64,000 nucleotides of DNA from Tillandsia leiboldiana (GCA_029204045.2 CM055074.1:13763659-13827658), one strand, 5' to 3'. Shown: positions 41,867 to 53,765, numbered from the stretch's first letter. The notes: a model not told the origin generated them from the sequence alone. Numbers and translations: made by a program.

Positions 41867-43026
41867 CTGAGGCGTCCGTACAACAATGAACAGTAACGCC
41901 CCCTTTTTTGTTTTCTTCTCCGTTTTCGCTCCCGTTTCGCGATTTCTTCTCCGTTTTCGCTCCCGTGCGACTTCGGCGACGACCCCGCGAACATGATAAC
42001 GGCGGCGGCAGTCTCCCGTTTAACAACGGCGGCGGCGGCCTCCCGTTAACCCCCCATGCTCCAACGAAACACCCATAAAAACCCCCGAACGAAACCGCGG
42101 TAATTCTAACAACTAAACCATTGATCGACGAACAACAACACATCGATCGAAATTCCGATTAAAAGACCGATTAAAAGCCACCAATCAATCCGATCAAGAA
42201 CAAGGACAAAACATTGATAAAAAACCAAGATCGAAAACCCGTGATCAATGTACCGAATAGGTTGACCTTAAAAGAACACGAAAAACCCCCGATTAATTCG
42301 ACAAAAGGAATAACGATCGCTAACCTCTATCTATCGGGATTAAAGAATCGATCTCGTTCCTTTGCGGCGTTGGGGATCCGGATCCGCTCCCCGTAGATGA
42401 TGGCGTCTTGTTCTCCGATCTCCGGCACGTCTATCGGGGCGATCTGGTCCCTCCGCTTTCTCCTTCTTTCCTTCTTTTCTCCTCCGGTTAGGGTTCTCCT
42501 TTCTTTTCTCTTATCCGAACTAGGGTTTTATTATTTTGGTCTTCGGTACGCACGAGAGGGAAGGGTTTTGAGGAGGCGATATTTCAAACTAGGGTTTTTC
42601 CTTCAGTAAACGGGGTTAATTATCCTATTATTATTAATTTATTTTATTTTATTTTATTTTATTTTATTTTATCCTTTTATTATACGTACGTAAAAAGGAA
42701 AATCCCGTATTCGGATATTTATTATTTATCAATAAATATCTATTCACAAGATAATTCCAAGATTCCTCGAAAAGCGTGCCAGATCTTTTGCATGGATTCC
42801 GATGCGCGCTAAGTCATCGCGACACTAAAAACCCTATTCCGGAAGATCCCAAGGTCGGATTCCTGATCCGATCGCACCGTCGGTCATCGTTTTTCATGCT
42901 CTTTCACAGAAAAATACTCATGCAACACACCGACCAACTTACAGAAACTCGATAATTCAAAATCACTATAAGAAACACTTTATTTAACAGGAGGGTAAAA
43001 ATTACTAGAAAAGTCGTGTCATTATA

Positions 43027-43894
43027 GGGTGGCCTTGTGGGACTCGTCCCGTATGACAAATGGGACGCAGTTCGCCAGCCTCACGAACTCCCGCTGGTAC
43101 TCCATCACCGTTCTGTTTCCTTGCCTGATGTGGTTCAGATCGTCTTCTAGTTGTTTCTTGACGCTGTTGGTGAAGAATGCCCCGAACAGCTCTCGCTTAA
43201 AGGTGGTCCACGATGGGAAGGCGGTACCCTTTGCGGAGTCAGGGCGTACCGTCTTCCACCAAATGCGGGCGTTCCCCTCAAGGAAGTGGACGGCCAGGGG
43301 AACCCGCTCGTGGTCTTCCATCAGTAAGTCTTCAAACAGCTTCTCTATTGTGTCCACCCACTTCTCCACGACCCAGGGGTCCGTCGTCTCCCCCTCAAAC
43401 GTCGGCGGGTCGTACTTCTTAAAGTCTGCCAGGTTGGCGCGCACGCGATCCCGCTCAGTCGGCGGAGCAGGCCCTTCCCCCGTGGCCATAGTGGCCATGA
43501 CGGAAGAAGGCCTCACCCCGGTGTCCACAGGGGTATCTCCGGCTGAAGCTCCCGGCGTCGATCCCGCTGCTGCTGCCGAAAGGGCTACCACTGGCATCGT
43601 CTGTTGGGCTAACGACACCTCGGGCGCCGCAGTCCGGGTAGGGGCAGCCCCCGCCTCGGCCTCCATCGCCGGCGGTCCCGTCGCCGGTGCAGTTGGCCCC
43701 GGAGGAGGGCCCTGGGCGACCACCACCGTCGCGGCGGGCTGCTGCTGCTGGGTCAGTTGGCGCACGTGGTCCGTAAGGGTTGCCAGCTGCCCCGCCATCT
43801 CCCGTAACTGCTGCCTCAGGAGCTGGTTCTCCGCGGTCGCCGACGCCGCTGCGTCCGCCCCCGCGTCCTCGGTGGTAGATCTAGTCCTGGCCAT
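43027..43894 (-). pseudogene. Gypsy-3 gag, 5' part, cut by Gypsy-2
   Basis: The start is at 43894 (MARTRSTTEDAGADA). The frame is open for about 286 codons: a predicted coiled segment (LLRQQLREMAGQLATLTDHVRQL), an Ala/Pro linker and the capsid core with WWKTVRPDSAKGTAFPSW and VMEYQREFVRLANCV. It stops where the Gypsy-2 LTR begins; by comparison with Gypsy-1 gag the cut falls after DESHKA. The rest of gag and pol must lie beyond the left edge of the window. Confidence 0.85.
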
Positions 43895-44102
43895 TATCTG
43901 AACACAAGCACAAACCGGTTACAACCAGACTAAACTGAAGTGACACCTCACGCGCTGGCACTAAATAGGAATTATACTATTCCCCCCCCCCCCACGAGCA
44001 CTCGCGTTCTACTTATCTACCCAATGTTCACTTTATTAATCAGTAGCTAGTGTATTGCGCCCCGTGGATGTTGGGCCCCGACTATTGTGGTTAAAGTTCG
44101 TT
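43895..44102 (-). other. Gypsy-3 leader between primer site and gag
   Basis: About 200 non-coding bases with a C-run at 43983-43993. Nothing else recognised. Confidence 0.6.
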
Positions 44103-44113
44103 CTCTGATACCA
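44103..44113 (-). promoter_or_regulatory. Gypsy-3 primer binding site (tRNA-iMet)
   Basis: CTCTGATACCA on the plus strand, 8 bases before the LTR start at 44122. Confidence 0.9.
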
Positions 44114-44438
44114 TCTTAATCTGTCACGCCCCGGGGGTTCAAACGCGCGGAAGGAGAGCCACCGATGCTCCCAGATTAGCGCAATATTTTTTTTTTGAGA
44201 ACAGATCTACCCCGGTGTGCGCACAGACCCGCCGCATATACAAATTCACTCTGCAAACGGGCAGAGTCTCCTTTGTATATGCACGGCGTCCTGACTACAT
44301 AATACATCACAACCGACCTTTAACCACATTAGAGCGGGCCTCAAACACAAACAACCATTCACCGTACATAAACCACTATTTTCAACATATAACATAGAGG
44401 CCGTCGATTTGAAAGGATAAAACCACAAGTTTAAAGAC

Positions 44439-44596
44439 GGTGTCCACACGACACCCAAGTTTTATAAAACCGCTTTCACAATCACATAAATCCACAGGGT
44501 TTTTAAATACGGCACCTACCCGATGCCAGGTTTTGTAAAGCCATTTTTGAAATCGCATAAACCCACAGAATTTGAAAATGGTGCCCACACGACACC
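44439..44596 (-). repeat. Three tandem hairpins, Gypsy-3 LTR
   Basis: GGTGT-CCACACG-ACACC (44439), GGCA-CCTACCCGA-TGCC (44511) and GGTG-CCCACACGA-CACC (44580), about 70 bases apart. The middle one has a changed stem that still pairs. Confidence 0.65.
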
Positions 44597-45189
44597 CATG
44601 TTTTAAAAACGGTTTTCGCAATAGTTTCATGTCTCTTTTTCTTTTGTAGTTAGAAAACGGCCAAGTAGAAAATTTATAATCACATTGGTTCACAGTCATA
44701 AGAAGAGTCCAACATCCACATCGACCCCACGAGGGTATCGCGATCCACATCTAGCAAACATGAATAATAAAGTAACAAGGGAAAGAGTCAACTGTATCTG
44801 CAGTCACTTAGAGTCAGCAGAACATCGCTCAAGCGGCCTCACCAGCGCCCTAGCACTGCCCCTGGACGAACCTGTCACGGAGTGGGAAGTCAGTAACTAG
44901 AAATAACATAATATGCAAAAGGGCTAAAAGCAAGGCAAACCACGATAACTGGAGCAACCGTCCTCCTCTAAATACAATCCACAGTAACCAAACCCTGTTC
45001 CAAGCAAAACCGGGCACCTTTCCCGACAACCACACCGAGCACCTGCCCCGGTGTCCCCTGCCGAGCACCTGCCTCGGCCGCCGAGCCCCTGCCTCGGCGT
45101 CACCGCTCACACCCCCCACCTACGAGGGCCCCCTTCTTACGTCACCGTCACGTGGGGTACACGGGTCAACGTACCACTTTTCTGGAAAA

Positions 45190-45223
45190 GCACACCCTTG
45201 CGGTGGCCAAACCGCCGGTGTGC
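45190..45223 (-). other. Conserved GGCCAA-loop hairpin, Gypsy-3 LTR
   Basis: GCACACC pairs with GGTGTGC and GCGGT pairs with ACCGC around the loop GGCCAA. Twelve base pairs in total. Confidence 0.65.
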
Positions 45224-45584
45224 GTGTAGCAAAACAAGAGCCTCATAATCAACAGTAAGTAAAGCAGTGCAGCAGGGTTAGTTAAACAATTATATGATCC
45301 ACATATTATTCACCTTTGCCAAAATACGTTATTTCTATCGATATATGCCTATCCTCGAAATCCCCGGAGGAGTACCCACCTCGTGCGTGATGTCCGGCGC
45401 TCGACCCGTCCGTGACCGTGCGCCTGTCGAGCCTACAACGTCCTGCGCTCCTGTAGGACAAGGGAAAGCTCAAACTAAGTGACAAAAACCCCTGATGACT
45501 CAAACGCCGAAAAACGGGAGACCCGATGCGGTCCTCGGACTCCGCGCAGCGAAGTTCCCCGCTTAGCCTGCGGACAGCCCCGCG

Positions 45585-45990
45585 CGGCCCCAACCCGTCG
45601 CGGTGCCCCGACGGAGCGCTTGCCGCGCGTCGTGCGGCCTGCAGGCGGCCCGCGCGGCACCCGCCCGCGCGGCGCCCTCCTGCGGGCAGTGCCCGCACGG
45701 CGCGCCCGCCGCACGGCGCGCCCGCCGCACGGCGCGCCCGCCGCACGGCGCGCCCGCCGCACGGCGCGCGGCCTGCAGGCGGCCCGCGCGGCGCCCGCCT
45801 GCGGGCGGTGCCCGCGCAGCGCGCCTGCCGCGCTGCGCCCCGCCTGCAGGCGGCCCGCGCGGCACCCGCCCGCGCGTCGCCCGCCTACGGGCGGTGCCCT
45901 TGCAATGCGTCTGCCGCGCGGCTCCCCGCCTGCAGGCGGCCCGCGCGGCGCCCGCCCGCGCGGCGCCCGCCCGCGCGGCGCCCCCCTCCC
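45585..45990. repeat. GC-rich tandem array, Gypsy-3 LTR
   Basis: Units built on GCCTGCAGGCGGCCCGCG and GCGCCCGCCGCACG, including a run of 13-14-bp repeats near 45705-45765. Long Arg/Ala/Pro frames on both strands are by-products. Confidence 0.85.
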
Positions 45991-46569
45991 ACATTCTTGA
46001 TTCCTACGAAACCCCGAAAACCGAACAGGAAAAACTCACCTTCGGTCCGCCGAGGGAGAAGAGGGAGAAGGGGATCGTCCTACCGTCGGTTCCGTGAGCA
46101 AGAAGGTCACCGTCCCTTCCTTGCCTCAACCGCCCAAATCACCGTCGCCCCTTTGAACCGAAAAGGAGGAGTAAAGGGGATTTCGTTTCCCCCCCCTTTC
46201 TTACGCTCGATCGCCTCCGGTTGCCCTACTGTTACGAGAGGAAGGAGCGAAAAAGAAACTAAGACCAACATGCCCTAGCTCACCAGATCAAGTTAGGGTA
46301 TCAGGTTACCTCGATAGCCATGCAGATTGCCAGCACGGATCCCGGAGAGCCTACGAGGGGGTCCAAACTTCGAAAATTAAATCTGGGAGAACCGGGAGTC
46401 GGAATCCGAATCCGATCGTGTCACTGTTCTCCGTTTCTCGAGCTCTATCGCCTAAAAATACCCGCGAGCCCCGACGGACTGTCCGAAAAAACACAAAAAT
46501 TAGACCCCTCTGTCGGACCGCCATAAGTGAAATAAAAAAGGAAAGCCAAAATAAAGGTCAGGTCTTACA

Positions 46570-48494
46570 CGGACCCCACCCTTGACCAAACCTGTCACAG
46601 TGCGGGAAGTCAGTGACCAAAGAGTAAGAGGTAGATGTAAAACATAAAAGATGCTAAAAGTACTAAAAAGAAAGCAAACCGATAAACTAGAGCATCCAAA
46701 ACTTCCCCTCATGAATCCACAATACCCCTGTAAGTCAAAACGGAACACCTGCCAGAAGGTCTAAAGACCTCCAGCGAACAGAGTCACCTTGCTCTCACCT
46801 TGGAGCTTTTAACCCCTCTACGGTACTTGTGTGGCACCTTAAGTAACCGTAGGGGGCCCCCACCACGTCACCTTGTTGAGTACACGGGTCAATGTACCAC
46901 CTCTCCGGAAAAGTACACTGATGCGGTGGCCAAACCACTGGTGTGCGCGTAAGCAGCCATGAGCATAAAAACCGAAGTCGGTGTGGGATATAGAGCATCG
47001 CGACACCCGTCGCAACAGATAGTAATAAAGGGATACTCATGCGAAAATGGGTTAGTTGAAAACCATTAGCACATCTACTTTACTCTTACATAAAACATGA
47101 TGAGACCTCACTTTGACAAGGACGCACGATAAGGGTACCCACCTTCCGACTTTCGAAAAGTCGCACCGATCAGTGTCCCGATCGCAAATATGCCTCAAGC
47201 AACCATACCGTTGTTCGGAGAGGACAATCCGCCCATCCAGTCTACAACCGCGACATTCGTCCATCCCGAGGTCCACGTCATCCACACTATCCCTTAATGT
47301 GATAAACATGACAATAACGAATTATGCACAAAAGGGTTCTAAGGGTGTACCCACCTTCAATCGCGTCAACCGAAACACCTGAAATCGTCCCGCGCCTTCG
47401 TACGATTCCCGGACCTAAAAAGAGTCCCCCGAAAGAAACAAGGTAAGACTAGACTTGCCCATGAAGAACCGAGGTTCCGAACACGTAAAAGTAAGGTGGA
47501 AACCGAGCGGCGACGGTGGTGGCGGCGGCGGCCCCGTGCGATACCAGCCCGCGCGGCGCCACGAACGGCACGGCCCCGCGCGACACCAACTCGCGCGGGC
47601 GCCACCTGCAGTGCGGCCCCGCGCGTTACCAACCCGCGCGGGCACCGCAAGAGGCGCGGCCCGCGCGGCACCAAACCGCACGGGCGCCGCCTGTGGTGCG
47701 GCCCCGCGTGGCACCAGCCTGCGCGGTGCCGCCTGCAGTGCGGCCCTGCGCGGTACCAGCCCGCGCGGCGCCGCAAGCGGCGCGGCCATTGCGGGACCAA
47801 CCCGCGCGGGCGCGCAGTGCGGGCCGCATCTCCCAGCGGCGGCGGCGCGTCCGTACAACGCGGCGGCGGCGCTCTAGGGCATCGTGGCGGCGGTGCGACG
47901 AACGGCACAAGCGACTCGGACCAAAAAGCGGCGGAACTCAAAACCAAAATCAACGAAAAACACACGAATAAACGCCGCTTACCTTGATCTAACGGGGAAG
48001 ACGATCCATTCTCGTTCCTCGCGATGGTGAGGATCCGGATCCGGATCCGCTCCCCGGATCCGGCTTTCGGCGCGTTGATCGAGGAAGATGGGAAATCCGC
48101 TGTATTTTTCTCTCTTTTCTCTGCGATTAGGGTTTCTATTTTCTTGAAAAATAATAATTAAATATTTATTTCCCTCTTGTACGTACAAAATAAAACCCTT
48201 AATCGGCAGATATAACAGAAAGATTCCCATCTCCTTGAAAAGCGTGCCGATCACGCGGCACGGATTCCGGTGCACCCCAAAGTACCGGAACCTTCAAAAT
48301 CCCATTCCGGGAGATCCGCAAATCGGATTCCAGATCTGATCGCTTTGCCGTTCCCCATTTTTCGAGCTCTAACACCGAAAAAATACCCGCGCACCCCGAC
48401 GCTATACCCAAGAAAACCCGCTAATTAATCCCTTAAACAACTAATTTAATCAAAAGTGATTAAAAGATACACAAGACAGTTCGTGATATTACAT
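46570..48494 (-). repeat. Gypsy-4 3' LTR, right part (interrupted by Gypsy-3)
   Basis: It aligns with 53388-54796, the Gypsy-4 5' LTR. It holds the GTCAC/GTGAC motif (46594-46617), the GGCCAA hairpin (46914-46947, one inner pair lost) and a GC-rich array (47505-47880). It ends ATTACA near 48494. No gene. Confidence 0.82.
47505..47880. repeat. GC-rich array, Gypsy-4 3' LTR
   Basis: Units near GCGCGGCACCAACCCGCGCG, about 30 bases each, with GGCGGCGGC runs at both ends. The partner array is 54325-54672. Frames through it are not regarded as coding. Confidence 0.8.
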
Positions 48495-48535
48495 CACACA
48501 CCCCTGAAAAGAAGTTTTGTCCTCGAAACTTAACC

Positions 48536-49860
48536 TCAACCTACGCTAAACAAGTAAGGAAAACACTCTCTCATCTTTGATTCTAACCCCCAAGTCTCCT
48601 CGCGCTCTTCATGATTACTCCATAGCACCTTCACATAGGGAAAAGTCCGGCTCCGTAACTTTTTGTCTTCACGTGGTAGGATTCGGACCGGTGTTTCGTC
48701 AAAACTCAAGTCCTCTCGAAGCTCAATCGTAGAAGCATCGAGAACAAGCGACGGGTCAGGGACGTATATCCGAAGCATCGAGACATGAAATACGTTGTGC
48801 ACGCGGTCGAGATTTGGTGGCAATGCTAAGCGATAAGCTACTGGGCCAACGCTCTCCAAGATCTCAAAAGGTCCAACGAACCGCGGGTTCAGTTTGCCTC
48901 TTAAACCGAACCATTTAATCCCCTTGGATGGGGAAACCCGGAGCAATACGTGTTCCCCTACTTGAAACTCCAAGTCGCGTCGTCTTTGGTCTGCATAGCT
49001 TTTCTGCCGACTCTGGGCGGTCAATAACCGCTGCCTGATAAGGCGCACCTTTGTCTCGGTCTCCTCCACTAAGTCCGGGCCCAGAAACTTCCGCTCCCCC
49101 AAGTCATCCCAACAGATAGGCGACCGACATCGACGCCCATACAACCTTCATACGGCGCCATCTGAATACTAGCCTGGTAACTGTTGTTGGAAGCGAATTC
49201 CACTAGGGGCAGATAGCGTGACCATCCTTCTCCCAAATCGAGCACGAAAGCTCGAAGCATATCTTCGAGGATCTGGATCACCCGTTCTGATTGTCCGTCG
49301 GTCTGGGGGTGAAAAGCGTGCTGAAGTGCAGTTTGGTTCCCAAAGCCCGCTGCAAACTCTGCCAAAAGTTTGACACGAACCGCGTGTCTCTATCCGAAGT
49401 AATCGATGCCGGTACCCCGTGCAACCTCACCACCTCATTGATGTAGACTTGCGCCAAACGGTCTCGGGCCCACGTCGTATGAATGGGTAGGAAATGGGCC
49501 GACTTTGTCAATCGATCTATTATGACCCAGACCGCATCATGTCCTTGCTGTGATCGTGGAAATCTGGTGATGAAATCTATGGTGATTTGCTCCCATTTCC
49601 ACGCTGGCACGGGTAGAGGTTGCAGCTTCCCCGCCGGGCACTGATGTTCGGCTTTTACTTGTTGACAAGTCAAACAGTGCGCCACAAACCGCGTTACGTC
49701 ACCCTTCATTTTAGGCCACCAAAAAGTCTGCTTAAGGTCCCTGTACATCTTCGTACCACCGGGATGCGCCGCGTAAGGAGCACAATGCGCCTCTGATAAT
49801 ATCTCTTCCTTCAGATCAGGTAGATCGGGCACACAAATGCGTCCTCGGAACCGCATTGCA
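48536..49860 (-). pseudogene. Gypsy-4 integrase and chromodomain, two frameshifts
   Basis: The C-terminal frame (48536-49144) has the GPFEIL module and the chromodomain YVKVLWSNHEEREETWGLE. The middle frame (49069-49365) has HPQTDGQSERVIQ with the catalytic Glu. The N-terminal frame (49278-49856) has the zinc finger AHPGGTKMYRD/CLTCQQVK and the first two Asp (IIDRLTKSAHF, SDRDTRF). All catalytic residues survive; single-base losses at about 49140 and 49320 break the frame. Confidence 0.83.
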
Positions 49861-49869
49861 CCGTAAGCA

Positions 49870-50250
49870 CCGACCGAAAAGTCGCCCTCCCTGTCCGAAA
49901 AATCCTGTCCCGAACAAGCTGTAGTTAATCGTCCGTCTTCTGACCTTCCAAGATTTTCTCAAACAAGGTAGGCTTGACCACCAGGGACAAAAGTCGCGAA
50001 ACAGCACCTGCCGGCACAATCTCCAACCTCAACCGTGAGAAATCCGCGATTAAATGGTCTTGCTAAGTGATAGCATTCACTGGTAACCCTTCTGTCTGAT
50101 CCTTCCTGCTCAAGGCATCGGCAACTACGTTTGCCTTCCCGGGGTGGTATTGAATGGACAAAGCGTAGTCCTTCAACAACTCCAACCAGTGTCTTTGCCG
50201 TAGGTTCAATTCCTTCTGTGTGAAAATGTATTTAAGGCTCCGGTGATCAG
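49870..50250 (-). pseudogene. Gypsy-4 RNase H to integrase connection, degraded
   Basis: 50063-50257 reads QKELNLRQRHWLELLKDYAL and YHPGKANVVADALSRK. Between 49870 and 50060 the frame is lost through several changes, although the plus strand still aligns to Gypsy-1 around 1680-1860. Confidence 0.7.
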
Positions 50251-51161
50251 AAAACACGTTGCAATGAGCTCCGTAAAGGTAGTGCCTCCAGAGTTTTTAA
50301 AGCGAAAATGACCGCTGCGAGTTCCAAGTCGTGAGTAGGGTAATTTCGCTCATAATCCTTGAGTTGTCTTGATGCGTAGGCTATGACTTTTCCCTGTTGC
50401 ACCAGCACACTTCCAAGACCGCTCCGTGATGCATCACCATAAACCTCGAAGTCCTCACCGGGTGTCGGTAATGTAAGCACGGGTGCCCGTGTTAGCCTGT
50501 CCTTGAGTTTCTCGAAGCTCTCCTGGCATTGAGTCGTCCACACAAATCTCTCCCCTTTCCGGGTTAAACGATTCAGAGGGGTGGCAACTTTTGAGAAACC
50601 TTCCACGAAGCGCCTATAGTATCCTGCCAATCCCAAGAAGCTGCGGATTTTCTTTACTGTAGTCGGTCGGGGCCAGTTAGCTACTGACTCCACCTTCTTA
50701 GGATCCACCGCAATTCCCGTTGCTGAGACTATGTGTCCGAAGAAGTCCACTTCACGAAGCCAGATCTCACGCTTCTTGAGCTTAGCAAACAATTTCTGGT
50801 CCCTTAGAGTCTGAAGAATTACTCGCAGATGCTCCTTATGTTCCTCATCTGTTAGTGAGTAGACCAAAATGTCATCAAGAAAGTCCACTACAAATTGGTC
50901 CAAAAAGGGTTTGAATCTCCTATTCATCATATTCATGAACACCGCTGGGGCGTTCGTAAGTCCAAACGGCATAACCGTAAACTCGTAATGACCATATCGA
51001 GTTCGAAAGGCTGTTTTAGGTATATCCTCACCTCGAACTCTAAGCTGATGGTAGCCGGATTGCAAATCTATCTTCGAGAACACAGTCGCTCCTTGTAGTT
51101 GGTCGAACTGGTCATCAATCTGAGGCAAGGGGTACCTGTTTTTCACGGTAACCTTATTCAT
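50247..51161 (-). CDS. Gypsy-4 reverse transcriptase and RNase H (304-aa open frame)
   Basis: Internal pol frame: KIDLQSGYHQLR, PFGLTNAPAVFMNMMNRRFKP, and the catalytic box VDFLDDILVYS (FLDD in place of the usual F/YIDD). FFGHIVSATGIAVDP, FLGLAGYYRRFVEGF, then RNase H DASRSGLGSVLVQQGKVIAYASRQL and THDLELAAVIFALK follow. The upstream N-terminal RT segment is in another frame. This is the best-preserved RT/RH pair among the gypsy elements here. Confidence 0.82.
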   Translation of the reverse strand: MNKVTVKNRYPLPQIDDQFDQLQGATVFSKIDLQSGYHQLRVRGEDIPKTAFRTRYGHYEFTVMPFGLTNAPAVFMNMMNRRFKPFLDQFVVDFLDDILVYSLTDEEHKEHLRVILQTLRDQKLFAKLKKREIWLREVDFFGHIVSATGIAVDPKKVESVANWPRPTTVKKIRSFLGLAGYYRRFVEGFSKVATPLNRLTRKGERFVWTTQCQESFEKLKDRLTRAPVLTLPTPGEDFEVYGDASRSGLGSVLVQQGKVIAYASRQLKDYERNYPTHDLELAAVIFALKTLEALPLRSSLQRVF

Positions 51162-51171
51162 CTCCCGATAG

Positions 51172-51850
51172 TCAATGCACAGATGTAAACTCCCGTCCTA
51201 TTTCCGCACGAAGAGAACGGGTGCGCCCCCTAGGCGACACACTTGGCCTGATGAACCCCTTATCCAAAAGATCTTCTAGTTGTGCCTTGAGCTCCCTAAA
51301 TTCTGCGAAAGCCATTTCGTACGGTGCCTTTGTGATAGGTTGCGTGCCCTGAAGAAGTTCGGTAGGGAAAATGATCTCTCGCTCGGGAGGGCATCCCGGA
51401 CAGTTCGGTCGGAAAACGTCTGAAAAATCCCTTACGATAGAGATATCCGAGAGCAGTGCCGAGGGTCGAGTCACTAAGTCTACCGAGGCCATGTATGCTA
51501 CACATCCACCCTCCATCAGTTTCTTAGCCCGCGACGCAAAAAAGAAAGACGAGAAAGGAGTACTCCTATATGCTAAACCTACGGGTTCCGAGATGCCAGG
51601 TTCCTGAGGATGCACCTGGCACTTCCCGCAAACGATTACCGCCTGGTGCTTGGTAAGCCAAACCCACCCGAGTACTACGTCGGAATCCCCTAGCGGGATT
51701 TATGCCAGTTCCAGGGGTATAAAGGCATGCCCAACCTTACCGGGCAGGAAGGAACAAAGCTTCCTGCCACGAAGGGTGGCCCAGGGCCTGAACGGGCCCA
51801 CTACTACGAAGGGTGTCACCTCTAGAAACTATGGGTAAGGGTGAAAGAAA
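51172..51850 (-). pseudogene. Gypsy-4 protease and RT N-terminus, degraded
   Basis: 51172-51615 contains the PR-RT linker (VAYMASVDLVTRPSALL) and the RT start (LKAQLEDLLDKGFIRPSVSP). The protease at 51620-51900 is scrambled; the DTGA box is not recognisable (reading FEIGPCLTP). Confidence 0.7.
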
Positions 51851-52636
51851 AAAAGAGTGAGATGCTCCGGGGTGTCAAACACGGCCCTATCTCGAAAAAG
51901 AGAACTAAGGGTTGGTTAATACTTGCTACTACGTCTTTCGGGGCAGCCCATCTCGAGCTGAGCCGTCGCGTAAATCCTCCCGCGGGGCGGTGGCGGCGCC
52001 CATCTCCACGTGTCGTGATGCCGAAGGTACTGTTCCCGGGTTCTGGGGGCAGAATGAGCGGAAGTGTCCCGGCTTGCCACATCCGAAGCAATGGTTGTGC
52101 CTCCAGGAAGAATCGATCACCTGGTGTGCTCCTCCGCGGATGATGCAAGGCTTCTCCCCCGGTTTCGGTTCTCTTATCGGCGTACTCTCGGTCCCTTGCT
52201 TCGCCTTCGGACGCTGGCGCGGTCGGCGTCCATTGGGAAAGCCATCCCCTGGATGAATCTGGGTCCGTTTCTGTTCCCGGTTGCGCTCATGGTCCTGCTG
52301 CCGGGCGCGGGCGACGGCCAAATCCTGTTTCACCAAGGTGGCCCAGTCGACTACCACTCGATAAGTGGGCCATCCTGCTGTTGGCATTGCTTGAAAAGTG
52401 TCGCTCCGTAGACCATCCACGAGGAAACGGGCCGTGTAGGGCTCGTCCTTCACTGCAAAAGGGGACGCGGTCAGCCACGCCGGCGGTTTGCGTCAACAGG
52501 TACGTGTGTTCTGAGAGCGTTAACAGTTGCCCGGCCATGTCGTGCAACTGTTGTCGGAGTAGCCGGTTATCCGCAGCTGTCGAAGCCGTCGCATCCATTT
52601 CTGCGCCGTTGATTGAAGACCAAGTTCGGGCTATTA
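51850..52636 (-). pseudogene. Gypsy-4 gag with capsid core deleted and start codon lost
   Basis: The normal start position reads ATAGCCCGAAC in place of ATGGCCCG (about 52634). The N-terminal coiled segment (NRLLRQQLHDMAGQLLTL) runs into ADRVPF and then directly into the C-terminal part (DEPYTARFLVDGLRSDTF, 51929-52453). The capsid region between them, about 200 residues in the relatives, is missing. The CCHC knuckle CFGCGKPGHFRSFC is intact. Confidence 0.78.
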
Positions 52637-52841
52637 TCTTGAATACAAAGAAACCAAGTCAACCCTAGACCTAACTGGTCTAACACCATGACCTGCGAAC
52701 AAACCGGAACTCTATCCCCTTTCCCCCAAACACACTCGCGCTCTACGCACCTATTCCTTGACTATCTCGTTGGTCGGTTGCTAGTGGTGATGTACTTCTG
52801 TGGATGTTGGTCACCGACTACCGTGGTTAAAGTTATTTTTT

Positions 52842-52851
52842 TCTGATACCA
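52842..52851 (-). promoter_or_regulatory. Gypsy-4 primer binding site (tRNA-iMet), one base changed
   Basis: The plus strand reads TTCTGATACCA (10 of 11 matching), 7 bases before the LTR at 52859. Confidence 0.85.
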
Positions 52852-53731
52852 TAAAATCTGTCACGTCCCGGGGGTTTAAAATAAGCGAAAAACATGTACA
52901 TTTTTTTTTTTTTTTATATATAAGTACCCCCGCCGGGCACGTGCGCAGATCCGCCACATATACAAATTCACCCCGCAAACGGACGGAGTCTCCTTTGTAT
53001 ATGCACGGCGTCGCAAGCATAAATCGTACTTTAACCACACTAGCCAAGAAGTTACATTGAGGGAATGATATCATCATGTGCAATAACCAAGCCGGCCACC
53101 CACATTTTGAAAGGATAAATCCACGGGTTGTAAAACGGTGCCCACACGACACCTAAATTTTGTAAAACATTTTCGCAATCTTTTTACTTGATTTGAAAAG
53201 AGTGGCCGAAACAACAACCAGTAAGGGAAACGTTCATCCACGATAAAATACAGTTCAAACCCAACATCCACAACAATGTATCACACGCACATAAGCCAAC
53301 TAACCAGAAGTAATAAAAAATGTAAGTAAAAGAAAATTCACCAGCCCCTAATCGGGCTAAGATCCTCGAGTCGCGACCTCATTGTCGTCCCGGACCCCAC
53401 CCTTGACCGAACCTGTCAGTGTGGGAAGTCAGTGACCAAAGATTAAGAGGTAAATGTAAAACATAAAAGATGCTAAAAGTACTGAAAGGAAAGCAAACCG
53501 ATAAACCAGAGCATCCAAAACTTCCCCTTATGAATCCACAATACCCCTGTAAGTCAAAACGGAACACCTGCCAGAAGGTCTAAAGACCTCCAGCGAACAG
53601 AGTCACCTTGCTCTCACCTTGGATCTTTTAACCCCTCTACGGTACTTGTGCGGCACCTTAAGTAACCGTAAGGGGCCCCCACCAAGTCACCTTGTGGAGT
53701 ACACGGGTCAACGTACCACCTCTCCGAAAAA

Positions 53732-53765
53732 GTACACCAATGCGGTGGCCAAACCGCTGGTGTGC
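53732..53765 (-). other. Conserved GGCCAA-loop hairpin, Gypsy-4 LTR
   Basis: GTACACC pairs with GGTGTGC (one G-T pair), and GCGGT pairs with ACCGC. The loop is GGCCAA. Confidence 0.6.

Larger units (their letters stand above)
39937..43026 (-). repeat. Gypsy-2 5' LTR, U3-side part
   Basis: Continuation of 18929-19775 after Sire-1. It contains the GGCCAA hairpin (40086-40119), Cass-1 (40743-41321), a GC-rich array (41581-41866) and a (TTTTA)n microsatellite (about 42637-42671). It ends CATTATA at 43026; the partner LTR ends CATTACA, so one C-to-T change hit the terminus. Without Sire-1 and Cass-1 the LTR would be about 3.3 kb. No gene. Confidence 0.85.
44122..46569 (-). repeat. Gypsy-3 5' LTR (2448 bp)
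   Basis: It starts TGTCACGCC and ends CTTACA. It holds three CCACACG-type hairpins (44439-44596), the GTCAC/GTGAC motif (44874-44897, one base changed), the GGCCAA hairpin (45190-45223) and a GC-rich array (45585-45990). It is followed by Gypsy-4 LTR sequence beginning CGGAC, so Gypsy-3 inserted into the Gypsy-4 3' LTR. No gene. Confidence 0.88.
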
